Shown: positions 1-11,896, numbered from the stretch's first letter. The stretch is DNA of 64,000 bases from Plasmodium malariae (GCF_900090045.1 NC_041782.1:1423001-1487000); one strand, 5' to 3'. Notes: generated from the letters alone by a model not told the origin. Made by a program: numbers and translations.

Positions 1-3000
1 CTTATTCTTTTTCTTTGCATCCATTCTCTGTCCCTCCATAGTTTCTGCGTAAACATTGTCACTAACATTATTACTATTACCACATCCATTATTATTATAG
101 TCATTACCACTACAATTATTATTGCTACTGCTATTATTTTTACATCTGTTTCTATTCTTACCTCTGCTTTTATTACTACCACCATTATTATTACCACCAC
201 TATTATTATTACCACTATTATTATTATCACCACTATTATTATTACCACCACTATTATTATTACCACCACTATTATTATTACCACCACTATTATTATTACC
301 ACCACTATTATTATTACCACCACTATTATTATTACCACCACTATTATTATTACCACCACTATTATTATTACTACTGATACTGGTGTTATTCATTTTTATT
401 TTAATTTTTTTTTTCTTCTTCTTCTTCCTTTTCTTTTGCTTTTTTTTCTCCTCTAGGAAGGAAGCCAAGTGGAAATCCTTTGCACACCTCTCGTCGTAAT
501 TCCCATATGTTCGAATGGGCGTACAATAAACATGATTAATGCAGTCTACATTTGAACTTGAAGACACATTTAGAGAAGAATAATAATTATTAAATATATC
601 TTTTTCCAAACCCAAGTTCTTTGTCTTATTGCCACTTGCTCTGCTTTTCTTTTTATACGTTTTTTCCTTTTCCTTTTCTTTTTCTTTTTTTTTAGTTCTT
701 AATCTTTTAAACGTATAAAAATTAACAATATCGCTACCTGATGATTCATCAGAGGATAATCCATAAATTTGGAAAAATTGAAAAAAATAATTAGCCTTTT
801 TAATATTAATTTTCATTTCTTTGCATTTCCCCCTCTTTCTTTTTTCTGCCTTTAAATAACGTGCAGATATATGTGGTATGTTTCTTCCTTTCTCTTGAGC
901 GCACATTTCCTTCAGTCGCTTATTGCATTTTACGTTCTTCTTAATATGGTTATCACTCAACTGTTCTGATTTGTTAGCACTACGCCTTAAGGTGCCTTTC
1001 AACGTTCTAGCGGAAGCAGAGCGGTCTCTACTGCAGCAACCACTGCCATAGTCATCGCTTCGGCCATTATTACTGTTACTACTACCATCATTGTTACTAC
1101 TACCATCATTGTTACCATTACCATCATTGTTACTACTACCATTACTATTACCGGTACTATTACCACTACTATCATTGTTAGCAATCCCATTACTGCTACT
1201 CATTTGACTAAATCTCCCATTCGTGCCATTTTTATAATAATGCTGATCCGCGCTTACATTCCTGTTCAGTAAACAATCCATGCTTCTAAACAGCTCCGAT
1301 GTTACGTTGACGTTATAAAAGGAACTCGAATCGATGAGAAGCTCATCTTGAGTATTCTTCACGCATGCTTTATGCAAATGGTGCACATTTTTAAATGTTG
1401 AATTATAGAAATCAAAATATTTAAACACGTTTGTATAATTTTGCGATAAATATTTTAGTAATTTCCTTTTGCATTTTTTAATTTTCCTTTCTTTTTCTAT
1501 ATCTTCAGTTACTTTTATTTTGTAGCTAAACTTGTAATTTTCTTTACTGTTCAGGTTTTTACTACTGTATACATATTTCAAAGAAGCTTCTTTTTTTTTT
1601 AAAAATTCTTTATGTAATTTGAAAATATTGTTATCCTCTCTTTGTGCCTTATTATAACTACAAATCTGTTTACTCGTGTTGTATTTGTTATATCTCTTTC
1701 CGTTCATATTAGCATTTGTTCGAGTACCACTTGACTGGGAATATTCATTTTTAACTGAAATTTTTTTTGATGATAATTGTCCTACACTATTTTCACTATA
1801 TGTTATGATACCTCCATAACGCGACTTACTCTTGTCATGGATGGTTTTACCCTCATCAACAATATTATTTCCCCTCCTCTCCTTACTTTCAATATTATTG
1901 GTGTTACTACTACTGCGATTGTCATTCCTACTATTGTTATTGTTATTGTTGTTGATGTTGTTATTGTTATTGTTATTGTTGTTGATGTTGCTGCTGTGGT
2001 TGATGTTGCTGCTGTGGTTGATGTTGCTGCTGTGGTTGTTGTTACAATGAGCATTGGACGCTTGATCATCATAAAATGGACAAATGGTTACTTGGTTCGG
2101 CTCATAATTTATAGAGCTACTATTATTAACATGTTTACTATGTCCATGCGTGGTACTCCTGTGTGTACCCCGTCCATGTGAGCTACTACGTTTACAGTAG
2201 CCACGTCCACCTGTACCACTTCTATGTGTGCTACACATATGTTTATCACTTCTAAACCCACTGTTCCTCCTATTCATGCAAACATCACTAATGGAGCATA
2301 ACAAGAAGTATTCCAAATCCCCATTATTATACCCAATAAAGAGATAAACATTGTCATTCATTTCCAATAATTCAATATCACATATAAAAACAAAAAAAGA
2401 GCATTTAGGCTCATATAACAAAACCTCTCTAAAGATATATGCATTCCTTACACATTGCGCATTTTCTCTTTTTTGTAATTGACTTAGTCCTTTCTTGTTG
2501 ATGGTAAGAAGTATTACTTGTTTGTTCTTAAAAACACATACTAATAAACTTTTGTAAATGACCATGGATGTAATTGTTTCTCTTAATTCATATTCATACA
2601 AAAAGATGAGAGATTTTTCAGTAACTGCATATACCTTAATACTGTTATTGCAGTATATATAGAAATAATCTTTATATAAACAGAATTTATAAATAAAATT
2701 AAATGTTAAAGCATGCACCTTTTTTAATGACAAACAACACAGTAGTATAACGCTTTGATTAGTTACCTGCACAAGATAAGGAAAATTGTTCAACACGTTA
2801 AAGTATATCGTGTTGTTCCTTAAATCTATATCTGTGTTTTCATATTCGCACAGAAATATTTTATTGTGTTTGCTATTTTTTCTATGTGATTTGGTGAAGT
2901 AGTGTTCATTCGTTTGACAGCCCTCTTCATATGGGGTTGAGAAATTAACACGCTGTGTATTCTTCGTTCCACAAGCTCTTTCTGTGTCTACCCGGACATG

Positions 3001-6000
3001 ATTTCGTACACCTCTAACTGTGCCTATGTCTGCTTCCCCTTTTTTATTTTTTCCCCTTTTGTAATGTTTCCTTTGTTTCCTTTCTCTATCGTTGCACACG
3101 CCGATGATCCTCGTTCGAAAACCGTACGTTATACATATAATGAACACATGAAAATAAATAAAATTTGCGTATTTCAACACGTTAATTTCTCTTTTATTTT
3201 CAAAATAATACTTATTTAGAAAGCACAAATTGATGTCTTTGATTTGTACATTTTTCTTACCATCTAGGTATACAAACGCTTCAATGTCTATCGGTTCTTC
3301 TATCTCTTCTCCTGCTTCTTCCACTTTTTCCCCCTCTTTCTCAGCACCATTGTATGCGTTATCTAAATATTGTATTTCTTCTTTTTTTATAAAATAATTT
3401 TCACTATGTTCATCATTTAGAGTTGGAAAAACATCGGATGTATTTTCATTTTTTTCCCTTTTACATTTAACATCATTCATTTTGGTATTTGCTGCTCTTG
3501 TTTGATTATTTTTCTTTTTTAGATGTATTACATATTTTACAACAAATAAATTTGTAATTCTATTTAAACTTAACTTCGAAATAATATTTGTTTTTAATCC
3601 ATTCCGAATAATAGATATACATCCAGTTCTTCCATAACTATTACATGTTATTATTTCCTTTTCATCATGTTTATTTTTGATTACACAAAAGTCTAAGATC
3701 GGACCCATATTTTGAATAACCGAAAGGATCTCGATATAAAATTTGTTTCTCTTCCCTTCGTTCTTACTTCCACTCTCGCTATCACCTTCGTTTCCACTTT
3801 TGTTTGCACTTTCGCTTCCACTTTCGCTTCCACTTTCGCTTCCACTTTCGCATCCACTTTTGCTTCCACTTTTGCTTCCACTTTTGCTTCCACTTTTGCT
3901 TCCACTTTCGCTTCCACTTTCGCTTACACTTTCACTCCCGCATTCACTTCCAATTTCATTTCCACTTTTACCTGCACTTCCAACTTCGCTCCCACTTTTC
4001 TTCTTTTTTTTCTTTCTTTTCTTTTTTTTTTTTCTTTTTTTTCTCTTTTTATTTCTTCCCATATTATGCGCATACGTTCCGCTTGGATATCCCCTTACCT
4101 GTGCTTTATTTTCTATCATGAGACCTTCTTTCGTATGCCATAAATTATAAAAGTCATGTTTGTCAGAAGTCATACCTACATCATTTTGATTTCCTTTCAT
4201 ATTATAATTATTATCTTCAAAACAGCAGTGATTAAATCTGCGTGTGTCTCTCTTCTCTGCATTTACGTTCCTGTAACTGTAGTTAGCCTGCATAACGACA
4301 TCTCTGCTGTGGTTTTTTATACTAGTTCGACCGAATATATTTTTGCAATTGATACCGTCATTAATGTTATCCTGGATATTTCTGAACGAGTCAGCTCCGA
4401 CCATGCGACTCTCACTCGGGTTATCTTCATTATAACAGGTGTTACGGATGTTATTGAAGTTAGCGACATACATGGAATTACTAGCACACTTGTCTTGTTC
4501 TTCATCTTCCCCTACATAGACATCCTCGTCTTTTTCAACATGGCGATGAGTGTAACCAGGAACACCACCGACAGTACACATCTCCCCACCCCTTCCTTCA
4601 TGATGAAAGGGATAAAACGAATCCTTGCTATTAATCTCATTAGACGTATCAGCAATTATATGTCCACTGTATTTTTCATTAGGGAGAAGGTTTGAATTGT
4701 TTAAAGTAAAATAGGAAGATGCTTCTACTGGTGCATAGTCTTCACATTCATATATAGGATAGTTATGCATACGTAGTAAGTAACTATCACTAACTTGGGA
4801 TCCTAAAAATATAATATCTGAAAAAATAGACACAATAACATTCGACCTTGAACATGTACCTATAAACTGTAGATTAATTGAGTTAATATTTCTACAAGTG
4901 TCCTTATAATTTTCATTTGTTAACCTATACGATGTTGGTTCAGATTTACATAAACATGTTAATATATACAGATCACCATAATCATCTGCTAAAATGAATT
5001 TATTTCCATTTAGGTTTTCTATACATCTAATTGTTCTTAACTCTGAGCTTAAAAAGAAATTTTTGTCTTTATCACTTTCTAGATCTATATAGTTAATAAA
5101 TTGAAAACCTATAAGTAATATTCTGTTCTTTGCAAAGCACAGAAGCTTGTTTATGCTTGAGTCGACTATAAGGGGCTTATAGTACGTCTGAAGGATCTTG
5201 GGTTTGTCTTCATTCATCCCACGAGCGTGCAATTGTGTCGACGTGCCATTATTAATTCCATAGACGTTGGAGCATATGTCCTTAACACCACTAACACTGT
5301 CAATGCCGCTAGCACCGCTAACGAGATGATTTCCTATTTTGTTAGGGTGCATAGCCACGTAACCTCCACTGAACTCGATTATGTCCCTCTTATCGCTTAG
5401 GGAGTACAAAGGGATAAGTCTTATGTACCGTTCATATGTATAGGATTCTTTTTTTTTTGCATCGTATAATATACAAATAGTAGAACTTATGCTTCTTCTA
5501 TATCTTTTCCCCTTGGAGTGGGAATCATGAATTCTAAGGATTCTATCAAAGCTATCAACATCATCGTTACACTTACCATTGTTATTGTTATTATAGCGAT
5601 CAGTTCTACACTCATCAATATAATTGTTTTTAGTGAAACTCTTATCTCCTTCTTTATCCTCATCTGATGAAAAAAGATTTTTAGGTTTTTCTATTGTAGA
5701 TGTACATTCAGTATATTCTTTTTTTACATCTATTTCACTTTTTTTTAAATTTATTTCTTCCTTTTTCTCTTCTTTTGTTACATATGCATTATATTTAGTT
5801 AATTTAATATGATTATTGTTTTTATCACCGGGGCAGTAATCATAATTAATGCTGTTACTTGCACCATTGCTACTATTTTCATCAACATGTGTTTTCTTAT
5901 TATTGTTAACAGTAGTTGACGATACAGAACCGCCGTTTATGCAACCCCTCTTGTTGCTTCCATTTTTGGTCATATTTTCCATATGCAAATTAGCTGAACG

Positions 6001-6864
6001 TGTTAATAATTTTTTTTTTTTTTTTTTTTTCTTTTTTATGTAATCACACTCTTTCGAATTGTGCTTTGAATAATATTCATCTGTGTTGTTTCTTCCCTTA
6101 TGACTATTTCTTCTCCCCCTCCCTCTATCTCCCTCTTCCTTACTGCGAGCATTACTGACGTGGTCATTACTAAAGTGGTTATTAGGATCGTCATTACGTT
6201 CATAATTACAGCCGTTAATAGATTCGTCTTTATTACCGTGGTCGCTATTATCTAGGTAATCGTCCTCCTCATCGTCATCCCCTTCATTAATTCCAACATC
6301 GTGGTAACCATCGGAGTAGCTGTTCACAAATATCATGTCTATGATGAGGCCTTCATCTAATCTCAAGGTATATAACCGACTTAAATTAAAATAATCGTCA
6401 TAATCTAAATAAATATACTTAAGAATATTTTTATATCCGTAAAACAAAACTGTACGTTGTCTTTCGTCCAGTAGAAATGTAATATCTTCTTCAATGTGCA
6501 TGCCATTTAATTCATGTAAATTTATTTGGGACAACGTCACAAAATCATTTAACTTTATATCGAATTCTAAAAGTAATAAATTATATTTCCTTGTTAATAA
6601 AAATACATATGATTTTATATTTTCTTTTTTATCTCTATCTGTTAATTTTTCTGGTAAGTACTCACGTAATTCTAGCACTTCGGAAAAGACGACATGTTTA
6701 CTAAAATCATCTGTGAACCCATCCTTATCTACACAACACACATTCAAATAGTTGTTACATGCATACAACAAATACTTTTTCTTGTTTCCTTTTATGTTTG
6801 TGCAAATGGCTGTTCTTATTGATGTACTTGGTATAGCATTATTATAAAAGTGGTATATGCTCAT
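1..6864 (-). CDS. DDB1: DDB1 / CPSF-A family beta-propeller protein (C-terminus off window)
   Basis: The frame is open from ATG at 6862-6864 to base 1 (2288 codons) with no in-frame stop. A TGA lies two codons upstream of the ATG, which supports this start. The N-terminus aligns with human DDB1 throughout. At about residues 1054-1090 MGPILDFCVIKN and IITCNSYGRTGCISIIRNG match DDB1 LGPIVDMCVVD and VTCSG...GSLRIIRNG. IIFLGSQVSDSYLL near residue 685 matches VFVGSRLGDSQLV, and FIGYNNGDLEYFLL lies near residue 1510. These are propeller blades; the C-terminal CPSF_A region lies beyond the left edge. Family role: scaffold of CUL4 ubiquitin ligases. Its paralogues CPSF160 and SF3B3 act in mRNA 3'-end processing and splicing, and I recall a 'CPSF subunit A' label for the P. 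falciparum gene. Identity to DDB1 looks closest. Large Asn-, Lys- and Ser/Gly-rich inserts more than double the usual length. Confidence 0.82.
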   Translation of the reverse strand, partial: MSIYHFYNNAIPSTSIRTAICTNIKGNKKKYLLYACNNYLNVCCVDKDGFTDDFSKHVVFSEVLELREYLPEKLTDRDKKENIKSYVFLLTRKYNLLLLEFDIKLNDFVTLSQINLHELNGMHIEEDITFLLDERQRTVLFYGYKNILKYIYLDYDDYFNLSRLYTLRLDEGLIIDMIFVNSYSDGYHDVGINEGDDDEEDDYLDNSDHGNKDESINGCNYERNDDPNNHFSNDHVSNARSKEEGDRGRGRRNSHKGRNNTDEYYSKHNSKECDYIKKKKKKKKKLLTRSANLHMENMTKNGSNKRGCINGGSVSSTTVNNNKKTHVDENSSNGASNSINYDYCPGDKNNNHIKLTKYNAYVTKEEKKEEINLKKSEIDVKKEYTECTSTIEKPKNLFSSDEDKEGDKSFTKNNYIDECRTDRYNNNNNGKCNDDVDSFDRILRIHDSHSKGKRYRRSISSTICILYDAKKKESYTYERYIRLIPLYSLSDKRDIIEFSGGYVAMHPNKIGNHLVSGASGIDSVSGVKDICSNVYGINNGTSTQLHARGMNEDKPKILQTYYKPLIVDSSINKLLCFAKNRILLIGFQFINYIDLESDKDKNFFLSSELRTIRCIENLNGNKFILADDYGDLYILTCLCKSEPTSYRLTNENYKDTCRNINSINLQFIGTCSRSNVIVSIFSDIIFLGSQVSDSYLLRMHNYPIYECEDYAPVEASSYFTLNNSNLLPNEKYSGHIIADTSNEINSKDSFYPFHHEGRGGEMCTVGGVPGYTHRHVEKDEDVYVGEDEEQDKCASNSMYVANFNNIRNTCYNEDNPSESRMVGADSFRNIQDNINDGINCKNIFGRTSIKNHSRDVVMQANYSYRNVNAEKRDTRRFNHCCFEDNNYNMKGNQNDVGMTSDKHDFYNLWHTKEGLMIENKAQVRGYPSGTYAHNMGRNKKRKKRKKKKKRKKKKKKSGSEVGSAGKSGNEIGSECGSESVSESGSESGSKSGSKSGSKSGSKSGCESGSESGSESGSESANKSGNEGDSESGSKNEGKRNKFYIEILSVIQNMGPILDFCVIKNKHDEKEIITCNSYGRTGCISIIRNGLKTNIISKLSLNRITNLFVVKYVIHLKKKNNQTRAANTKMNDVKCKREKNENTSDVFPTLNDEHSENYFIKKEEIQYLDNAYNGAEKEGEKVEEAGEEIEEPIDIEAFVYLDGKKNVQIKDINLCFLNKYYFENKREINVLKYANFIYFHVFIICITYGFRTRIIGVCNDRERKQRKHYKRGKNKKGEADIGTVRGVRNHVRVDTERACGTKNTQRVNFSTPYEEGCQTNEHYFTKSHRKNSKHNKIFLCEYENTDIDLRNNTIYFNVLNNFPYLVQVTNQSVILLCCLSLKKVHALTFNFIYKFCLYKDYFYIYCNNSIKVYAVTEKSLIFLYEYELRETITSMVIYKSLLVCVFKNKQVILLTINKKGLSQLQKRENAQCVRNAYIFREVLLYEPKCSFFVFICDIELLEMNDNVYLFIGYNNGDLEYFLLCSISDVCMNRRNSGFRSDKHMCSTHRSGTGGRGYCKRSSSHGRGTHRSTTHGHSKHVNNSSSINYEPNQVTICPFYDDQASNAHCNNNHSSNINHSSNINHSSNINNNNNNNNNINNNNNNNSRNDNRSSSNTNNIESKERRGNNIVDEGKTIHDKSKSRYGGIITYSENSVGQLSSKKISVKNEYSQSSGTRTNANMNGKRYNKYNTSKQICSYNKAQREDNNIFKLHKEFLKKKEASLKYVYSSKNLNSKENYKFSYKIKVTEDIEKERKIKKCKRKLLKYLSQNYTNVFKYFDFYNSTFKNVHHLHKACVKNTQDELLIDSSSFYNVNVTSELFRSMDCLLNRNVSADQHYYKNGTNGRFSQMSSSNGIANNDSSGNSTGNSNGSSNNDGNGNNDGSSNNDGSSNSNNGRSDDYGSGCCSRDRSASARTLKGTLRRSANKSEQLSDNHIKKNVKCNKRLKEMCAQEKGRNIPHISARYLKAEKRKRGKCKEMKINIKKANYFFQFFQIYGLSSDESSGSDIVNFYTFKRLRTKKKEKEKEKEKTYKKKSRASGNKTKNLGLEKDIFNNYYSSLNVSSSSNVDCINHVYCTPIRTYGNYDERCAKDFHLASFLEEKKKQKKRKKKKKKKIKIKMNNTSISSNNNSGGNNNSGGNNNSGGNNNSGGNNNSGGNNNSGGNNNSGGNNNSGDNNNSGNNNSGGNNNGGSNKSRGKNRNRCKNNSSSNNNCSGNDYNNNGCGNSNNVSDNVYAETMEGQRMDAKKKNK
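180..372. repeat. 18-bp coding repeat in DDB1 (SGGNNN)
   Basis: Tandem 18-bp unit that reads on the minus strand as Ser-Gly-Gly-Asn-Asn-Asn, repeated about nine times with one Asp variant. The unit length is divisible by three, so the reading frame is kept. It lies in a low-complexity insert of the DDB1-like protein. Confidence 0.85.
1921..2045. repeat. Asn / His-Ser-Ser-Asn coding repeat in DDB1
   Basis: The minus strand reads alternating Asn codons followed by three copies of a 15-bp His-Ser-Ser-Asn-Ile/Asn unit. It is a low-complexity insert about 80 residues after the conserved blade near residue 1510. Confidence 0.75.
3781..3960. repeat. 12-bp coding repeat in DDB1 (SGSE/SGSK)
   Basis: About fifteen copies of a 12-bp unit reading Ser-Gly-Ser-Glu or Ser-Gly-Ser-Lys on the minus strand. 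It sits in the insert between the blade ending with GSQVSDSYLL and the blade starting with MGPILDF. Length changes here would leave the propeller intact. Confidence 0.85.
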
Positions 6865-8808
6865 TTTTCACTCGTTCCGTTCGTTTCTTCGTGCGTTGAT
6901 TTAAGTTCCACTGATTTGTAATCCTCCGCTTTGTGTTCCTGTGCTTTATTCTATTCTACACTTTTTTTTTTTTTTTTTTTTTCCCTGCTATCTTATTTAA
7001 TCTTTCACTCAAGTTTCAGCTTTTTTAAATCATCTTATCTTCCTTTTTTTTTTTTTTTTGTTATCTTTATGTATACTGTATTCCTTATCTTTTATTCTTT
7101 TCCTTCGTACAACAACCTTATTGCGTTATTTCGCTGCTTTCACGTTTGTAATTCTTATTTTCTATTTCTTTCTTTCTTTCTTTTTTTTTTTTTCTTTATC
7201 ACACCCAGATGATAGCTAACCGTATTCTTTATTTGGTTTTGGATTTAATTTATGATTGTTCAACTTTAGTCCTTTACTTTTTTTTTTTTTATTGATTCAA
7301 ATTTTCTGCTTCTTCACACATAAGTTCATCAAAATGAATGAGAAATGGCGAAATGAAGACTAAACTGTGTATACATCAACAACGCACATGTATACCTAGG
7401 AGAAGAAAGGCGGGGATAATTAATGTATAAATGATTGCAGTGTATATAAGTATGTATATGAGAATGTACGCGTGAAAAAAAAAATATACAATGTATATAT
7501 ATACATATATATATATATACATATATATATGTACATGTATACTTATCCATGTATACGCATAAACATGATGCTCGCGTATAGCTTCATTTGTACAATACAA
7601 TTATAAATGTGTATGCATATTTATATATGCATGTACATACTCATGCACTTACATATGTGTATGCGAAATACGAAGAAAAAAAAATTGGGCAAATGTTAGT
7701 TTAAATTAACAAATAAACAAAAAAAATAAAAGTTCAAACTTGTGTTATGATATGCTCGATGAAACATGCACGTAAGGATAGAGAAAGTATCCTTTAAAAC
7801 ATTGAAAAAAACAAATATTTTTTGTGAGATAAAAATTTGAAATGTTAAATAGTTTGAAGCGTAATTATTTCTCTGTTAGGCTTCAGGTTGTTATGCTTTA
7901 ACAGAATAGATATCGTACATGTGTAAAACAAATATATTTTTTTTTTTCAAAAAAAAAAAAAAATAAAAAAAAAAAAATAGAACTTATCCGTTTAAGAATA
8001 TGTAAATGCATATATATATTTATATATATATATATGCATTATATATATATATGCATTATATATATTTATATATGCAATTATGTATATTTATATATGCAAT
8101 TATGTATATATATGTATAACTCAGAACAAGAAAAAAAGGTGAGTGTATAAAATGTTTAATGAGGTTACTTTTTATGGAGGATTACTGCTTTCCTATGTTT
8201 CTTTAATATGCCTTTTTAAGCCCACAAAAGTGCAAGAAAAAAATAAGGAATAAACCAATAGTCGAAAAAATAAGTTGAATTATAATAAATTAAACTAATT
8301 TTATTGCCATATGAACAAATAAACCGACAAATGCGTTCTATGCCGAGTAAATACTCCTTAATTTCCCATCACTTGAGCAATTAGAAATCGTGCCTTAATT
8401 ATTTTATTAGACCATATATTATATTTTGAATGTTATATTTTGCATTTTGTGTTTTATGATTTTTTATTTTTTTCCAAAGTTGACAATATTATTTCACGTA
8501 ATTGATGTCGCTTCCGCCAATTTTTATGAAAAGATTTAGTTCAAAAAAAAAAAAAAAAAGAAAAAGACTGTTAAGTATTTATTCCTCTTAAAACATTATT
8601 CTTAAGGAATATATATATTTTTTTTTTCAATGAACACCCGTCGATATTAATGAAAATATTAATACTATCCACATATTTCGTGCTATCAGAATATAAGAAT
8701 ATTTTTTTCAATATTGCTAAGGTTATACGGACATGTATTATGAGTGACAAACCTACCAGCTTATGTATGATCATACATACATGTATATAAATATAAATAA
8801 ATAAATAA

Positions 8809-8867
<59 letters not shown>

Positions 8868-9659
8868 TAGCGTGTGCACCTATCTCTCTCAGCTCAACGT
8901 GCTAATATTTTTACCCTTATGAGGGTAAATTTAATAGTAGCAAGCTATGCCAAAAAAATTAAAATGGTTAAATAGTATAATGTTTCAGACGAAACAGCAT
9001 ATACATACGTAAATGCGTGATATGCGCGTGTACATAAATACTACCCACGTTTTTGAACGAATACTAAGAATAAATTAACGTTAAGAGATCCTTTTTTTTT
9101 TTTTTTTTTTACTACACATGCGGAAAAAATGTATTACATTAAGACATTGTGTGTACGTGAAATTTTTGTTTTTTGTTTTTTTTTTTTATCTTTTTACTAA
9201 TTTGTATTAAAAATGTTGGTTTATTCATTTTGTTTACGAAAAAGAGTACGTTCAAGCTCTTTACATAAATATATATATATATATATATACATATATGTTT
9301 GTGTACATATATATATGTATATATGGCCTTTATTTTTTTTTGGAAATTTTTTTAAAATTTAAAAATAAAAGTTAAGAATTAAAAAATTTGCAAGTAAAAT
9401 AAAAATGACTATTTGGTATTAAAAAATATTCCTACACTGGACTTATAAATTTCATTCTTTTAATAATTTACATTTATTGAGCACTAAAAATTTCCTTTTA
9501 ATGCATGGAAAAAAGAAAAAATTGGTCTTTTGCAGTAACTACATAAAGCTTTCTATATATCGCGTAAATATAAAATGAAAAGTGGTTTTCATAAACATAT
9601 ATATATATAATATATGAATATAAACACATGAACTGTACGTGGACGTGCATAATATTTTA
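6865..9659. other. Intergenic: DDB1 5' flank and RPS11 3' flank
   Basis: 2.8 kb between two minus-strand genes. It holds poly-T and poly-A runs (for example around 6963-6981, 7045-7060 and 7939-7975), TA-rich blocks at 7490-7545 and 8010-8110, and a long (TA)n tract at 8813-8864. Short open frames here are read-throughs of TA and CA tracts without conserved content. It presumably contains the DDB1 promoter and 5' UTR and the S11 3' UTR. I see no gene. Confidence 0.7.
8813..8864. repeat. (TA)n microsatellite
   Basis: Uninterrupted AT dinucleotide run of about 52 bases, preceded by an AAAT tetranucleotide run. Confidence 0.95.
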
Positions 9660-10959
9660 TTAAAACAAAACAAACTGTTTTCTTGCGCTTCCAAATATTT
9701 GATGTTTCTCTACGTGCAACACATTGAATCTAACCGTTTTTGATAATGGCCTGATATATAAAAAAAATAAAATATGTAAAAAAGAAATGAAGTAAAAAAG
9801 GATATAAAAACGTAACGAATGAAGCAACGAGGTAACTAAATAACGAATGAAAGAAAAATGATATGAACAAATTTCAGAAGGTATTATTATATGCACAATT
9901 ATTGAGAATTTACATGTACATTGTTCTATATACATACATATAACACATTATTACAATGCAAAAGATTAACTACCTGCACTGTCCAACAGTAACTATATCT
10001 CCTTCCTTCACTTCAAAACATGGAGAACAGTGACAAGGAATATTCTTGTGTCTTTTCTCAAATCTATTGTATTTCTTTACATAATGCAAATAATTTCTTC
10101 TAATAATTATGGTTCTCTTCATTTTATTTGATATTACCATACCTCTGTTCAGGAAAAAAAAAAAAAAAACATTAACATGTCATGCATGTGTGCATGCGAA
10201 TTATGTAGATGACTACGTGTACATATGTCTATATAAACATATATATGTGCACTTTTCGCACGATATTAATTTTATTATTCATTATTTTTGCTTCTTTTTT
10301 GCTTCTTTTTTGCTTCTATTTTGCTTCTATTTTGCTCCTCTTTTGCTCCTCTTTTGCTCCTCTTTTGCTTCTCTTTTGCTTCTCTTTTGCTTCTCTTTTG
10401 CTTCTCTTTTTTTTTTATTTCCCACTTTAAAATTCTTCCTCTAATTGATACGTTTCCCGTAAATGGGCATTTCTTGTCAACGTAGACTCCTTCCTTTGCT
10501 TCCTTCGGGGTAGCAAAACCTAAACCTACCTTCTTCCAATACCTTGTAAAACTTTTTGAGCCTTTCTTTATTTTTTTTGAATTAAAAAAACTTGCTCCTT
10601 CCTGTTTTTGGTAGGCTCTCTCATGCTATAAATAATTACACAGAAACGGAAAAAAAAAAAAAAAAAAAAATACGTAATGCAACATATACATTTGAATACA
10701 TTCTATTGGTAAGAAAATTTTTATTTTACATGTACATTTCAGGTAATGCGTGTAATTTTTGTTTATTCATAAAACACCATAGAATATTATTTTCACGTAT
10801 CGTTAATCTGTACAGTTGATGTATAAATATACTCTACATTTTTAATTCATTTCTCAAGTTTAATTTTATTATTTATCATGTATAATTTTTCGTTTTCCAT
10901 TTTTTCGTATGATTTTCTAATCATTTTTATATTACCTGAACATCTAATGTCGTAGCCAT
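9660..10959 (-). CDS. RPS11: 40S ribosomal protein S11 (uS17), four exons
   Basis: Small-subunit ribosomal protein of the uS17 family, which binds 18S rRNA in the body of the 40S subunit. Exons on the minus strand: 10936-10959 (MATTLDVQ), 10426-10625, 9974-10144 and 9660-9750. The introns (310, 281 and 223 nt) all have GT/AG ends. The spliced CDS is 486 nt, giving 161 residues, the size usual for eukaryotic S11. Recognisable blocks are [83 protein letters not shown] and [12 protein letters not shown], ending in RKQFVLF. Exon phases are consistent (0, 2, 2). The first exon carries only eight codons, a common pattern in Plasmodium ribosomal genes. The divergent kinesin-5 gene lies 3.9 kb away. 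No residue looks missing. Confidence 0.97.
10286..10412. repeat. 11-12 bp minisatellite inside RPS11 intron 2
   Basis: About eleven copies of a TTTTGCTTC / TTTTGCTCCTC-like unit, 11-12 bp long, within the second intron (10145-10425). On the transcribed strand it is purine-rich and ends about 13 nt from the donor at 10425. Confidence 0.85.
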
Positions 10960-11593
10960 TTTTTCCACGTGAAATTTAAAGGATTTTTTTTTTTTTTTTG
11001 TATAATACTGTTAAGGATTCTTTTTTTTTTTTTTTTTTTTTTTTTGAAGCCTTTTAAAATGTTCTTTTAGGTTTCTACTTATTTCGTATATAAAGTAGTT
11101 TTCTTCAAAACTTGCGTTTAAATGATTTATGCATTAACGGAAAAAAGAAAAACAAATAAAAATAAGAAAAATTATTATATTTTAAAATAATTTATAAAAT
11201 TAAAAAAAAAAAAAAAAAAAAGAAACGTTAACGATGACGATATAATATTACTGCGTTATTATTGATATTCGGGGCACTATAAAAAATACAAATATTTTTT
11301 ATTTTTCAGAATAAATACTATCAAAAATTAAAAAAAAAAAAAAAAAAAAAAAGTACGAATGTAAACATAAATTACAATATGAAAAAGTTCTTATTACATA
11401 AAAATGAAAAAAACAAATATACACTAACTATAATTAGAAGAGGCAGAAAAATGTTCACACTTATTTTATGTTACATTTTACTTTTTTTTTCCTTAAAAAA
11501 AAAATAAAGGGTTGACCCCTTACTCTACCTCAATAATGTACATACTATATATATGTGTATACATATTTATATATATGTGTATATATATTTATA

Positions 11594-11601
<8 letters not shown>

Positions 11602-11655
<54 letters not shown>
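11602..11655. repeat. (TA)n microsatellite
   Basis: AT dinucleotide run of about 54 bases, preceded by TATATGTG variants from about 11545. Confidence 0.95.
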
Positions 11656-11656
<1 letters not shown>

Positions 11657-11831
11657 TGTTTGTTTCAATTCTTGATTTTGCTTGAATGCTTGAATGCTTA
11701 AATTTGTAATAAAATAAAGTAAGCTCTATTTGTAATGGGAAAAAAGGATTTAATGAGCTTATTTTATAAAAATGCGGTAAAACATATGGTTTCATGAGAT
11801 AAAGCAAAATAATACATAGTACAAATGGTAT

Positions 11832-11896
11832 ATATGCGTACATACGTACATACGTACATACGTACATACGTACATACGTACATACATACATACATA
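11832..11896. repeat. 8-bp tandem repeat (ACATACGT)
   Basis: About six perfect copies of ACATACGT followed by ACAT tetranucleotides. The short open frames crossing it on the minus strand exist only because the repeat has no stop codon. Confidence 0.9.
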
